In this document: positions 7,509-16,127 of the stretch, one piece after another | Layout of the letters: each line of letters begins with the position of its first letter | How positions within the stretch are numbered: position 1 is the first letter of the stretch | Source: Pistricoccus aurantiacus | GTDB taxonomy: Bacteria; Pseudomonadota; Gammaproteobacteria; Pseudomonadales; Halomonadaceae | DNA: 64,000 nucleotides | Direction: 5' to 3' | Assembly (NCBI RefSeq): GCF_007954585.1 | Contig: NZ_CP042382.1 | Span: 3,534,001-3,598,000, forward strand | Translations under genes and position numbers: made by a program | The notes under the pieces: model-generated | What the model was told of the DNA's origin: nothing | Database searches by the model: none | What the model saw: only the letters and a program-made list of their open reading frames with translations

Positions 7509-8466
7509 GGGCCGCCGCCTCGCCGTCATGCGACGCCTGGCGAACGGTGTGGATGAACACGTCCTCGAGACTCGGCGCGATCTCGCGCCAGCTGGCCCCT
7601 TCCAGGCCCGCCTCGCCGAGTGAAGCCAGCGCCGCGTCCACCTCCTCACGGGTGTCGGCATACAGGTGCAGGCGTCCACCGTAGAGGCTGACCCGCCCCG
7701 CCTCTCGGGTGCTGGAGAGCAGCTCGTGGGCGCGACGCGCATCGCTCACCTCGAACTCCGCCAGCACCCCGGGCAGGTCGCCCTTGAGGCGCTGGGGACT
7801 GTCGCAGCGGATCAGCCTGCCCTGGTGCATCAGCCCCACGCGGCTGCAGCGCTCCGCCTCGTCGAGATAGGCGGTGGAGACGAAGATGGTGACGCCCTCC
7901 TTGAGCATGCTGTAGAGGATGCGCCAGAAATCGCGCCGCGAGACTGGATCGACGCCGTTGGTCGGCTCGTCCAGCAGCAGCACTTCGGGCCGATGGATAA
8001 GGGCGCAGGCCAGCCCCAGCTTCTGCTTCATGCCGCCGGAGAGGTTGTCGGCCAGGCGATCGCGAAACGGCGTCAGGTTGCTGAAGCCCAGCAGGCGCGC
8101 CTCGGACTCCTCCAGGTGATCCCGCGGCACCTCGTAGAGATCGGCGTAGAAGCGCAGGTTTTCCGCCACCGTCAGGTCGCCATAGAGACCGAAGCGCTGG
8201 GACATGTAGGCGATGCGACGCTTGACCGCCTCGGGCGCCTGGACCACCGAGTGCCCCGCCACCCAGGCCTCGCCCTCGGTTGGGGCGAGGATCCCGGCGA
8301 GCATGCGCAGGGTCGTGGTCTTGCCGGCGCCATCGGGCCCCACGATGCCGAAGATCTCGCCGGGCTGCACCGTGAAGTCGAGCCCGCGTACCGCCGCCAG
8401 GGCGCCGAAGTTCCTGACCAGGCCCTCGACGCGGATCGCCGCTGACGCGGTGTCGTCCTGGTCCAT
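7501..8466 (-). CDS. ABC transporter ATPase, first of a pair (YbhF-like half)
   Basis: The 321-residue cytosolic ATPase has a Walker A (GPDGAGKTT), a canonical signature NLSGGMKQKLGLA, a Walker B (VLLLDEPTNGVDP) and the C-terminal extension typical of ABC-2 drug and lipid exporters. The ATG at 8466 overlaps the stop of the adaptor gene by one base (TGATG); a GTG three bases earlier is also possible. It pairs with the second ATPase to power the two permeases. Its intact signature contrasts with the partner's degenerate one. Confidence 0.9.
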   Translation of the reverse strand: MDQDDTASAAIRVEGLVRNFGALAAVRGLDFTVQPGEIFGIVGPDGAGKTTTLRMLAGILAPTEGEAWVAGHSVVQAPEAVKRRIAYMSQRFGLYGDLTVAENLRFYADLYEVPRDHLEESEARLLGFSNLTPFRDRLADNLSGGMKQKLGLACALIHRPEVLLLDEPTNGVDPVSRRDFWRILYSMLKEGVTIFVSTAYLDEAERCSRVGLMHQGRLIRCDSPQRLKGDLPGVLAEFEVSDARRAHELLSSTREAGRVSLYGGRLHLYADTREEVDAALASLGEAGLEGASWREIAPSLEDVFIHTVRQASHDGEAAAHG

Positions 8467-9464
8467 CACTGCACCTCGATGTAGACGTCCGCGGGCATGC
8501 CGGGCTTGAGCGCTCCTTCGGGATTGTCGAGGCTGACGTCCACGGCGAACACCAGCTTCACGCGCTCCTCCTGGGTCTGCACGTTCTTGGGCGTAAACTC
8601 CGCCTCGGAGGCGACGAAGGTCACGGTGCCGGGAAAATCCCGTCCGGGATAGCTGTCGACGCGCGCCTGGGCCTTGGCCCCCAGGCGGATGCGGCCGATG
8701 TCCACTTCGGAGATATAGACCCGCACCCAGGGAGCGCCGAGTTCGGTCAGCGTCGCCACGGCGCGGCCGGCGGCCAGGGTCTCGCCGACTTCGGCGTGGG
8801 TCCGGGTGACGACGCCCTCGATCGGACTATAGATGACGGTATCATCCAGGAAGGTCTGGGCATTGGTCCGGCGCGCCTCGGCCTGATTCAGTCGCCCCCG
8901 GGCGGCCTCGATCCGTTCGGGCCGATAGCCGGCCTGCAGCATGGTGAGATGTTCCCGAGCCGAGGCAAGCCGGGCCCCGGCCGCCTCGGCATCCGTCACG
9001 TCCCGGTCGCGCTGCTCGCGACTGATGGCCTCGTCGTCATACAGGGAGCGGGAGCGCGCGGCCTCGGCCTGGAGCCGCCGAAATGTCACCCGGGCCTCCT
9101 CGACCGCCGCCGCCGCCACGGCGATCTCCTCGAGACGATAGCCGGCGGTCAGCTCGTCGAGCTCCGCCGCGGCGGACGCCACCGCCGCCTCGGCCTCCCG
9201 CAGGCTCGCCGCGGCGTCGCGCTGATCGAGTCTGGCGATGGGCTGCGAGACCGAGACGTCGTCGCCCTCGTCGACCCGGCGTTCGACGAGGGTGCCGGGC
9301 ATGCGGAAGGCCATCCTCACCTCGGTGGCCTCCACCGTGCCCGAGGCCATCAGGATGCCGCTCTCCTCCTCCTGGAACCAGGGGCCCCAACGAACGGCCG
9401 CGAACCCGGCCAGGGCGGCGATCACGATCAGTACCAAACCACCGGCAACCAGCTTGTTTTTCAT
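8466..9464 (-). CDS. HlyD-family periplasmic adaptor (YbhG-like)
   Basis: The 332-residue protein has one N-terminal anchor (LVAGGLVLIVIAALAGFAAV), a split biotinyl-lipoyl domain (ending near SQPIARLDQRD and resuming at SPIEGVVTRTHAEVGE), a central coiled-coil hairpin of about 110 residues rich in Ala, Glu and Arg, and a beta-barrel domain. Such adaptors link an inner-membrane pump to a TolC channel. It overlaps the channel gene by 4 bases and the first ATPase gene by 1 base, so the exporter is assembled from one coupled message. Confidence 0.9.
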   Translation of the reverse strand: MKNKLVAGGLVLIVIAALAGFAAVRWGPWFQEEESGILMASGTVEATEVRMAFRMPGTLVERRVDEGDDVSVSQPIARLDQRDAAASLREAEAAVASAAAELDELTAGYRLEEIAVAAAAVEEARVTFRRLQAEAARSRSLYDDEAISREQRDRDVTDAEAAGARLASAREHLTMLQAGYRPERIEAARGRLNQAEARRTNAQTFLDDTVIYSPIEGVVTRTHAEVGETLAAGRAVATLTELGAPWVRVYISEVDIGRIRLGAKAQARVDSYPGRDFPGTVTFVASEAEFTPKNVQTQEERVKLVFAVDVSLDNPEGALKPGMPADVYIEVQ

Positions 9465-10846
9465 GAGGTGCCTTTTCCTTCTGACATCGACTCGGCAGGC
9501 AGTGACGTCGCGCCGGTAAAGAGCGTCGGGGTGAGCCGGCCCAGCGCTCGATACAGGCGAATGTCCGCGACGAAGCGCTCGTACTCGGCCTGATTCAGGC
9601 TGGCCAGGGCCGTCCAGCGCGCCGCCTCGGCGCTCAGCAGGTCCGTGACGGTGCTTCTGCCGGCGCGATACTTGCGCGTCTCGATGCGCAGCGCCTCCTC
9701 GGCTTCTTCCAGGGCCCGACGCGCCGACTGCAATCGCTGATCAGCCGTTTGCAGACCGCCGAAGGCGGCCCGTGCCTCCGTCGTGACGTCATCGACGACA
9801 CCACGCAGCCGTTCTCGATACTGCTGTCGCTCGAACTCGGCCTGGTTGACGCGCTTGCGACGAATACCCCCGTCGAACAGCGGCACACTCAGAGTCATCC
9901 CGACATACCAGTCGTCGCGCCCTTCCCAGTCATCGCCGCGGCGTGTCTGGGTCTCCGCGACCAGGTCCACCTCAGGAAGACGCTCGCCGCGGGCGATCGC
10001 CAGACGATCGGCGGCGGCATTCCATTCCGCCTGGGCCTGACGTACCTGGGGATGCTCACGCGCGGCCAATTCTGCCGCCGCATCCGCCGATCCGGGTACC
10101 TCGAAAGATGCGTTGGGCAGCTCCTTCAACACCCGATCCCGGAGGGGCATGCCCAAGAGGGCGGCCAACAGCCCCTGGGCATCCCGCTCGCCCTGGGCCG
10201 TCGCCCCTTGGTCGAACTGCGCCTGGGAGAGCCGCGTCTGGACCCGCAGCACCTCGAGTCGGGCGGCCCGGCCCTGGTCGAGCTTGCGTTGGATCGCCTC
10301 GACCTCGGCCTGCAGTCCCTCGATGCGGCGGCCCTCGGCGATAGTCAGATCGCGTAGCTGCAGCGCCTTGGCGTAGGTCGCCACCACGTTGAAGAGAAGA
10401 TCCTGCTCACTGGCGTGCAGCCGCTGCAGTGCACTCTCGCTGCGACTGGCCGCCAGGGACTCTCCCGCCACCAGCCTGCCGCCGGCGTAGAGCGGCAGAC
10501 GCATTGTGGCCCCGACGCTGGTGATGTCATCATCCAAGGGAGGAAACACACCGGGTTGCTCGATCGGATGTACGAGATAGGGGTCCGAATAGTGTGTGTA
10601 GGAAGAGCCGAGTTCTAGTTCGGGGTAGCGGGCACCACGGGCGATCTCGGGCTCCAAGGCAAGGGCATCGTGCTCCAGGCTGACCGCCTTCAGGTTAGGG
10701 TTCGCGCGCAGCGCCTGGGTTACGGCGGCATCCAGCGTCAGCGCCTCCGCCGCATCGACCGATCCCGGAATGCTCGCTCCCAGGCCTGCAAGCGCCAGCA
10801 GCAGGCCCCAGGCAAATCGTGAGGAGGTCCAAGCAAGCCTCATCAT
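9461..10846 (-). CDS. TolC-family outer-membrane channel
   Basis: The protein of about 461 residues has a signal peptide ending near SVDAAEA and the internal duplication of TolC-like efflux proteins, with helical stretches and LPLYAGGRLVAGE and VPLFDGGIRRKRVNQ strand motifs. It provides the outer-membrane exit for the HlyD/ABC pump. The third codon of the open frame (ATG at 10846) is favoured because the GGGGG ribosome site is 8 bases upstream; the ATG at 10852 is too close to it. The gene is 75 bases downstream of the TetR gene on the same strand. Confidence 0.88.
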   Translation of the reverse strand: MMRLAWTSSRFAWGLLLALAGLGASIPGSVDAAEALTLDAAVTQALRANPNLKAVSLEHDALALEPEIARGARYPELELGSSYTHYSDPYLVHPIEQPGVFPPLDDDITSVGATMRLPLYAGGRLVAGESLAASRSESALQRLHASEQDLLFNVVATYAKALQLRDLTIAEGRRIEGLQAEVEAIQRKLDQGRAARLEVLRVQTRLSQAQFDQGATAQGERDAQGLLAALLGMPLRDRVLKELPNASFEVPGSADAAAELAAREHPQVRQAQAEWNAAADRLAIARGERLPEVDLVAETQTRRGDDWEGRDDWYVGMTLSVPLFDGGIRRKRVNQAEFERQQYRERLRGVVDDVTTEARAAFGGLQTADQRLQSARRALEEAEEALRIETRKYRAGRSTVTDLLSAEAARWTALASLNQAEYERFVADIRLYRALGRLTPTLFTGATSLPAESMSEGKGTS

Positions 10847-10921
10847 GATCATGGCCCCCTTTTCAACGTCTTACGCCACCGAACCGTCCGCTGACTTACT
10901 TGGCGAACCCAGACCCACTAT

Positions 10922-11536
10922 TCAAGAACACTTATCACCCGCTTCAGCCATCAGCGCCGGCTCCAGGAAACGCCATAGCGCATCGACCTGATCCTCCAAA
11001 GGGAACTCGAAATCGTAGATGGACCAGCGCATCACCAGACCCTGCACCGTGGCGGCAATAAAGCGTGACGTCTCGGCAGGATCCAGACTGCGACGAAAAT
11101 ACCCACTCGCGATCCCGTCACGAACGATGGCTTCCAGATGCCCCATATAGCGCTCCATGATCCGCCGCACAGTGAGCTTCAGCTCGGGATCCTCGAGGTG
11201 CAGCCGATCGGAGAACAGCAGGCGAGCCACCCCGCGTCGCTTGCCGATGAAGGCAAGCTGACGCCCCAGCAGCTTGCGCAAACGCTCGTCGGCGGGGGCA
11301 TCGCCATTTACCCCTTCCAGAACGCCGAACAGGGCGTTAGCGATCCACTCCATCGCTCCGCGAAAGATGGCGCTACGGTTCTTGAAGTGTCGGAACACCG
11401 TCGGCTGCGCAATGCCGATCCGATCGGCGATCGCCTGTGCGGTGACCTTCTTGGTGCCGATTTCGGCGGAAAGATCCAGCGCGCTCATGATGATTTCTTC
11501 GCGGCGTGTCTCATGTGACTTGCGTTGTCGGGTCAT
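10922..11536 (-). CDS. TetR-family regulator of the ABC export operon (CecR-like)
   Basis: The 204-residue protein has an N-terminal helix-turn-helix (KKVTAQAIADRIGIAQPTVFRHFKNR, residues about 29-54) and an all-helical ligand-binding C-terminal domain. It sits first in the exporter operon, as CecR does beside ybhGFSR in E. coli. Its start is 9 bases from a conserved motif at 11545-11569 that recurs before the DUF3141 gene, so it may control itself, the exporter and DUF3141. The ligand is unknown. Confidence 0.85.
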   Translation of the reverse strand: MTRQRKSHETRREEIIMSALDLSAEIGTKKVTAQAIADRIGIAQPTVFRHFKNRSAIFRGAMEWIANALFGVLEGVNGDAPADERLRKLLGRQLAFIGKRRGVARLLFSDRLHLEDPELKLTVRRIMERYMGHLEAIVRDGIASGYFRRSLDPAETSRFIAATVQGLVMRWSIYDFEFPLEDQVDALWRFLEPALMAEAGDKCS

Positions 11537-11544
11537 ATCGCCCT

Positions 11545-11569
11545 ATAAGTGAGTAGTTACTTGCTTTCT
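11545..11569. promoter_or_regulatory. Candidate TetR operator, copy A
   Basis: The core AAGTGAGT AGTTACTT is an imperfect 16-bp palindrome followed by GCTTTCT. The same flank and core, with three bases fewer in the centre, occur at 14520-14540. It lies between the TetR gene and the cytochrome gene. Confidence 0.5.
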
Positions 11570-11686
11570 AGCATAGGCGCACCATCCTTGAACATGCAAG
11601 CAGAATTCGACCAAGGCTCCGGCATCTTGCTTGGTCCGTCACGAAATTCCTCGATCATTAGCAGCACCCCATACGAGAGGTATTCC

Positions 11687-12139
11687 ATGCAACACCCGCA
11701 CCGCTTCATAACCCTCAGCGTCACGGTCGTCAGCGCCGTGCTGATCGCCATCATCCCGGCATGGGCGGCCGACGACACCGAACCACTGGAGCTGCGCAGT
11801 ATCATGCAAGAACTCGGCGAAGAGATGCAGACCATCACCGATGGCATTTCCCGAGAAGACTGGGCGCTGGTCGCGGAAACCGCCCCCATGATCGCCAACC
11901 ATTCCCAGCCGTCGGCGATCGAAAGAATGCGCATCCTCGGCTTTCTTGGCACCGATGCCAGCACCTTCAGAAATCACGATAAGAAGATCCAGCAGGCGGC
12001 GCTGCAGCTCGAGAAAGCCGCCGAGAACCAGAATGGCGCCGAGGTGATCGCCGCGTTCGCCACGCTGCAAAACCGCTGTCTCGCCTGCCACCAAGATTTC
12101 CGCAATCCTTTCATGGAACATTTTTACGATGATCCATGA
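11687..12139 (+). CDS. Small periplasmic cytochrome c (cytochrome c'-like)
   Basis: The 150-residue protein has a signal peptide (ending near IPAWAAD), a mostly helical body and one C-terminal heme site, CLACH, about 20 residues from the end. A four-helix bundle with a C-terminal CXXCH is the plan of cytochrome c' and c-556 proteins, which carry electrons or bind NO and other small ligands. The ATG at 11687 is chosen because the signal peptide follows directly; GAGAGGT lies about 10 bases upstream. It is divergent from the TetR gene. A distant paralogue is at 30756-31280. Confidence 0.75.
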   Translation: MQHPHRFITLSVTVVSAVLIAIIPAWAADDTEPLELRSIMQELGEEMQTITDGISREDWALVAETAPMIANHSQPSAIERMRILGFLGTDASTFRNHDKKIQQAALQLEKAAENQNGAEVIAAFATLQNRCLACHQDFRNPFMEHFYDDP

Positions 12140-12218
12140 AGGATTGAGTTATCTGAGGTGATGCCCCCCATCATCCGCTAAGTAAAGATGGCAGTGAGAT
12201 CCTGGGCGGTATCGGATC

Positions 12219-14372
12219 CTAGACACGATTCATGAACATATCCTCTATGCTTTTCAGCCGCCTGCGCTGCTCGTCGGTTAGCGTGCCAGCGGCGGAGACG
12301 ACCCGGTGAATCACCTGCATAACCTTGTCCCTGGACTGCGTTTCGCCGGCCAACATGGCGGGGATTGCGTCGATCGCAGCATGCGGGGCGAGCGTCAAGG
12401 CAAGAAACTGCTCGCGCACGGCCTGCTTGAACGAGGCAAGCGAGATTTCGCTGTGCTCGGCGCGCATTTCGCGCAGGACGTTGAAGGCCCGTTCATCCGC
12501 TCCGCCGCCCCCCATTGAGATATAGACAAGGCCTCGCAGTGCCGCCTCAGGCAGCCCTCCCTCGCCGATACGCGCGCGGATCTCGGCCATGCGCCGTTCG
12601 ACGAGGGCGATGTTTACCGGCGTCTGCCCAGGATGTGGACGAGGCGTTTCATCCGAAGTGTTCAGGCCAACCAGCGCCTGGGTGACGGGCGAGCCGTAGA
12701 ACGTCATGAACCACTGTTCGACGGCGCTATCGCGAAGATCGCGCCAGCCATCCAGCGCCGCCACGACGCAGCGTGAGTAGTTTTCCTGCAGGTTGACCAG
12801 CCAGTTATCTTCGGAGACGGGCCTACGCTCCTCCCTGACCCGCTCGGCCAGGCTGGCGAGCGGTGACATCAGCGGATTGCGCTCGGAGAACCACCCGTAA
12901 GGAAGCTCGGCCGGGGTCATCCTGTGCAGCCACTCCGCCACGTCCTTGCTCGCCTGAGCCTGTACCAAGGGCTGCATCAGGGTCCGATACAGCCCGAGGT
13001 TGATATCCGAGACCCGCTTGACCGTCGCGAAGCGTCGTTCTTCGTCGGGATCGGGCCGAACGATAGCCTCGACATCGGCCAGCGAGCGCGGCTCGAAACG
13101 CACCAGCCAGTCGCCTTCGACCCACTGCGGATTGACCGTCTCGTCGGTCTTGGGCGTCATGACCGCTTCGTAGAGCCCGGGCGGCAAGACATCGATCAGG
13201 TCGATGTTCGAGGTGAACTCCTGGTGCTCCTTACGGGCGACGCTGCCGGAGACGAAGATGCCGAGATGGCCAACGCTTGCGTGGATCGCGTAGACGATGG
13301 TCTGGCCGGCGGCGACAATGTCTTCGTCCGTGAGGTAGAGATCGCAGATCCACCCCAGCGCCTGGGGAGGCGGGATGATGTTGTCGCCCTCGGAGCAGAA
13401 GCACAGGATCGGCGAATCGATATGGCGCAGATCGATCCTGACGCCGTCGCCGGTGACAAGCTCCGCCGTCGCCAGCCGATTGCCGATGAACAGCTCATCG
13501 ACGATCCACTGCATCTCCTCGGCGGACAGATCGACATGGCCGCCCCACCATCTCTCGAACTCGAGAAACCTCGGCACCTCGCTATCGACATTCGCCCAGA
13601 GATGATAGTACTTGGTCCAATAGCTGTTGGCGGGATCGAGGTTCTCGAAATTGCTGACCAGATGGCTACCGTCGAATCGCCCCCCGCCGACATCGCTGGT
13701 CAGGGCGGTCAGCCAGCTGCCACCCAGCAGTCCGCCGATATAGCGCATCGGGTTCTGCCCTTTCAGGCCGGCCCAGTACGACAGCGGCGTTCCAGCGACA
13801 ATGATCGGTCCGAACAGCCCCGGCCGAACCGCTGCCAGCATCATCACGGCCCAGCCTGCCTGGCAGTTGCCGATGACGCAGGGCTTGCCCTCCGCCTCCG
13901 CGTGGCGAGCGTTGACCGCCTCGAGGAAACGTGCGTGAGCGTGCATGACGTCCTCGACGGTCTGTTCCGGCATCGGGTCCGGCGTAAAACCGACGAAATA
14001 GCAGGCGTGCCCTGCCCGCAGGGCCACGCCCAGCTCGCTGTCGGCCTTGAAGCCGCCGATGCCGGGCCCGTGGCCGGCACGCGGATCGAACACCACGAAC
14101 GGACGCTTGAGCGGGTCGATCTCCATGCCGGCGGGAGGCTCGATGCGGGCCAGCCAGAAGTTGACGGGACGCTCGAAGTCCCGCGCATCGAGCACTACCT
14201 CAAGATCGAAGCTCAGCACATGCGGCACCGTCATCGCCTTGTGCCGGTAATACTCCTCGCTGCGCAGGCGCAATACGTCCCAGAACAGGAGGTTGCGCTG
14301 CAGCGCATCGGTCGCGTACTCGAGCATCACGTTCCGACCTAGCGGCGTATCGAGTTGATGGTCCACATTCAT
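12219..14372 (-). CDS. DUF3141 alpha/beta-hydrolase, PHA-synthase-like
   Basis: The 717-residue protein is an alpha/beta-hydrolase of the DUF3141 family, related to polyhydroxyalkanoate synthases. Its nucleophile elbow reads GNCQAGWA with Cys170, as in PhaC lipase-box enzymes that use cysteine. A candidate acid lies in CSEGDNIIPP and a candidate base in SVGHLGIFVSG. The last 250 residues form an extra helical region. The start has GGAG about 7 bases upstream. The function of the family is not established; a role in PHA or acyl-thioester metabolism is inferred. A TetR-type motif lies about 150 bases upstream. Confidence 0.8.
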   Translation of the reverse strand: MNVDHQLDTPLGRNVMLEYATDALQRNLLFWDVLRLRSEEYYRHKAMTVPHVLSFDLEVVLDARDFERPVNFWLARIEPPAGMEIDPLKRPFVVFDPRAGHGPGIGGFKADSELGVALRAGHACYFVGFTPDPMPEQTVEDVMHAHARFLEAVNARHAEAEGKPCVIGNCQAGWAVMMLAAVRPGLFGPIIVAGTPLSYWAGLKGQNPMRYIGGLLGGSWLTALTSDVGGGRFDGSHLVSNFENLDPANSYWTKYYHLWANVDSEVPRFLEFERWWGGHVDLSAEEMQWIVDELFIGNRLATAELVTGDGVRIDLRHIDSPILCFCSEGDNIIPPPQALGWICDLYLTDEDIVAAGQTIVYAIHASVGHLGIFVSGSVARKEHQEFTSNIDLIDVLPPGLYEAVMTPKTDETVNPQWVEGDWLVRFEPRSLADVEAIVRPDPDEERRFATVKRVSDINLGLYRTLMQPLVQAQASKDVAEWLHRMTPAELPYGWFSERNPLMSPLASLAERVREERRPVSEDNWLVNLQENYSRCVVAALDGWRDLRDSAVEQWFMTFYGSPVTQALVGLNTSDETPRPHPGQTPVNIALVERRMAEIRARIGEGGLPEAALRGLVYISMGGGGADERAFNVLREMRAEHSEISLASFKQAVREQFLALTLAPHAAIDAIPAMLAGETQSRDKVMQVIHRVVSAAGTLTDEQRRRLKSIEDMFMNRV

Positions 14373-14515
14373 TGATTAACTCCTGAATAGGGTGGCCCAA
14401 CGGGCTCGCATGATTCTTCTGGTGCAGTGCTAGCTAATCCCTGCAGGAACCTTCACAAGAGTGTTCAACCCTGCCCCGATACGATCGATATGATTTGCAG
14501 TGATTAAAAACTTCT

Positions 14516-14540
14516 TATAATAAGTGATTACTTGCTTTCT
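14516..14540. promoter_or_regulatory. Candidate TetR operator, copy B, with a TATAAT hexamer
   Basis: TATAAT at 14516-14521 overlaps ATAAGTGATTACTTGCTTTC, which matches the motif at 11545-11569 apart from three central bases. The site lies in the 247-base divergent region between DUF3141 and the beta-CASP gene, so either promoter could be controlled. Confidence 0.5.
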
Positions 14541-14619
14541 TTTAAGACTAGTCGCTGCTATCAAGGTAGGCAAGTCGCTTCAGCGTATTACAGCAACCCA
14601 AGCATGAAAGGCACACAAC

Positions 14620-16032
14620 ATGAACATCTCATTCCTTGGTGCAGCCTGTGAAGCCACCGGGTCATGCTTTCTGATCGAAACGTCCAACTCTCGTTTCCTG
14701 GTCGATTGTGGCATGGTGGAGGGTGGATTGGACGCGGCGATGCGCAACCGGCAGCCTTTCACTTTCGCCCCGAACGACATCGACTTCGTCCTTTTGACCC
14801 AAGCCTACACCGATCACAGCGGTCTACTGCCCAAGCTATGCCGAGAGGGTTTCACTGGCCCGATCCACTGCACCGCCGCGACGGCTCAACTGCTGATAGT
14901 GACACTCCCCGAAAGCAGCCATATTCAGATGCAGGAGGCCGAATATGCTCTACAGCGCAAGACCGGCCACGGAGCATCGCCAGTAGCGACCCCGTTGTAC
15001 ACCCCAGCGGATGCTTACAACTGCCTGCGACAGGTGCAGTTGCACGCTTACGAAAAGGACCTTCAGCCCCATCCCAGCGTGCGCTGCCGCTTTCGCGACG
15101 CAGGTTATATTCCAGGCTCGGCCATTCTCGAAATATGGCTAACCGAGAATGCTCATACCACCAAGATAGTGGTAAGTGGCAACCTTGGTCAGCCTGGCCA
15201 ACCGATCCTTCATGGCCCCACTTGCATCGAGAAGGCCGACATCTTGCTCATCGAGTCTACCTATGGTGACCAACTGCACAAGGATCGGAGAGCTTCTCAG
15301 GAGGAACTGGCCCGAATCATCAAGCAGACTCGCGAGCGTGGGGGCAACGTGATTGCTCCAGCCTTTACCATCGGTCATATTCAGGAAGTTCTTTACCACC
15401 TGCACCGAACGATCCGGGAAAGGCATTCGCAAAACCTGCGCCTCTTCATTGATTCCCCAATGACCAATGCAGCCCTCCAGATTATCTTGGAACATTTGGA
15501 ACTATTCGATATTGCGGCAAGGCATCATCCAGAATGGTATGCATTCGGCAAAAACCTATCTCATCTGGAGTTCATCGCCAGCGTAGAGGAATCCAAGACA
15601 CTGAATCGAATACGTTCGGGAGCCTTTATCGCCTCCACATGCAGCATGTGTGAGGCAGGACGCATTCGTCACCACCTGCGCCATAACCTCGCACGCCCCG
15701 AATGCAGCGTACTTATCACCAGCTTTCAAGCACAAGAAACGCTCGGCCGTCGCTTGGTGGATGGAGCCAGGCGGGTACGATTGTTTGGTGAAGACATTCC
15801 CATCAAGGCCAGGATCCACACCATCGCTGGATTATCGGGTCATGCCGACCAAGCGGCATTATTGGCCTGGTCGGCCGGCTTCCGGCATCCTCCACGACAA
15901 ACCTTCGTAGTCCAAGGCGAGGTCCTCGCAGCACAGACCTTAGCGGCGCGCTTGCGCAGCACGCATGGCTGGCGAGTGAGGGTTCCCGAGTTGGGCCAAC
16001 GTATCGAATGGAACGGACACATCGATACATGA
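14620..16032 (+). CDS. Beta-CASP metallo-beta-lactamase-fold protein with substituted metal ligands
   Basis: The 470-residue protein follows the MBL/beta-CASP plan of bacterial RNA-specificity exonucleases: GAACEATGSC near the N-terminus, DCGMVEGG at 29-36, an MBL core, a beta-CASP insertion and a C-terminal RNA-specificity segment. The metal site is altered. The HxHxDH motif reads QAYTDH (Gln61, Tyr63, Asp65, His66). The motif 3 histidine is Tyr163 (DAGYIPGS). The motif 4 aspartate is Asn188 (SGNLG). The C-terminal HGE histidine is Gln432 (VVQGE). Other landmarks such as IESTYGD and SGHADQ (His408) remain. The frame is intact, so this looks like a maintained non-catalytic homologue. It is divergent from DUF3141. 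A ribosome site is not obvious. Confidence 0.88.
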   Translation: MNISFLGAACEATGSCFLIETSNSRFLVDCGMVEGGLDAAMRNRQPFTFAPNDIDFVLLTQAYTDHSGLLPKLCREGFTGPIHCTAATAQLLIVTLPESSHIQMQEAEYALQRKTGHGASPVATPLYTPADAYNCLRQVQLHAYEKDLQPHPSVRCRFRDAGYIPGSAILEIWLTENAHTTKIVVSGNLGQPGQPILHGPTCIEKADILLIESTYGDQLHKDRRASQEELARIIKQTRERGGNVIAPAFTIGHIQEVLYHLHRTIRERHSQNLRLFIDSPMTNAALQIILEHLELFDIAARHHPEWYAFGKNLSHLEFIASVEESKTLNRIRSGAFIASTCSMCEAGRIRHHLRHNLARPECSVLITSFQAQETLGRRLVDGARRVRLFGEDIPIKARIHTIAGLSGHADQAALLAWSAGFRHPPRQTFVVQGEVLAAQTLAARLRSTHGWRVRVPELGQRIEWNGHIDT

Positions 16033-16127
16033 GACAAGTCTGGGCTCTTGGAACCGGCATGCCTGAGCAGACTCATCCTCGCTTACCGCTCGAGTAGAAA
16101 TCCGATCCATGACGGGAAGCCAACTAC

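Noticed and set aside
12924-14342. 472-codon plus-strand open frame
   Set aside because: It is antisense to the DUF3141 gene, with no ribosome site and an arginine/histidine-rich composition typical of shadow frames.
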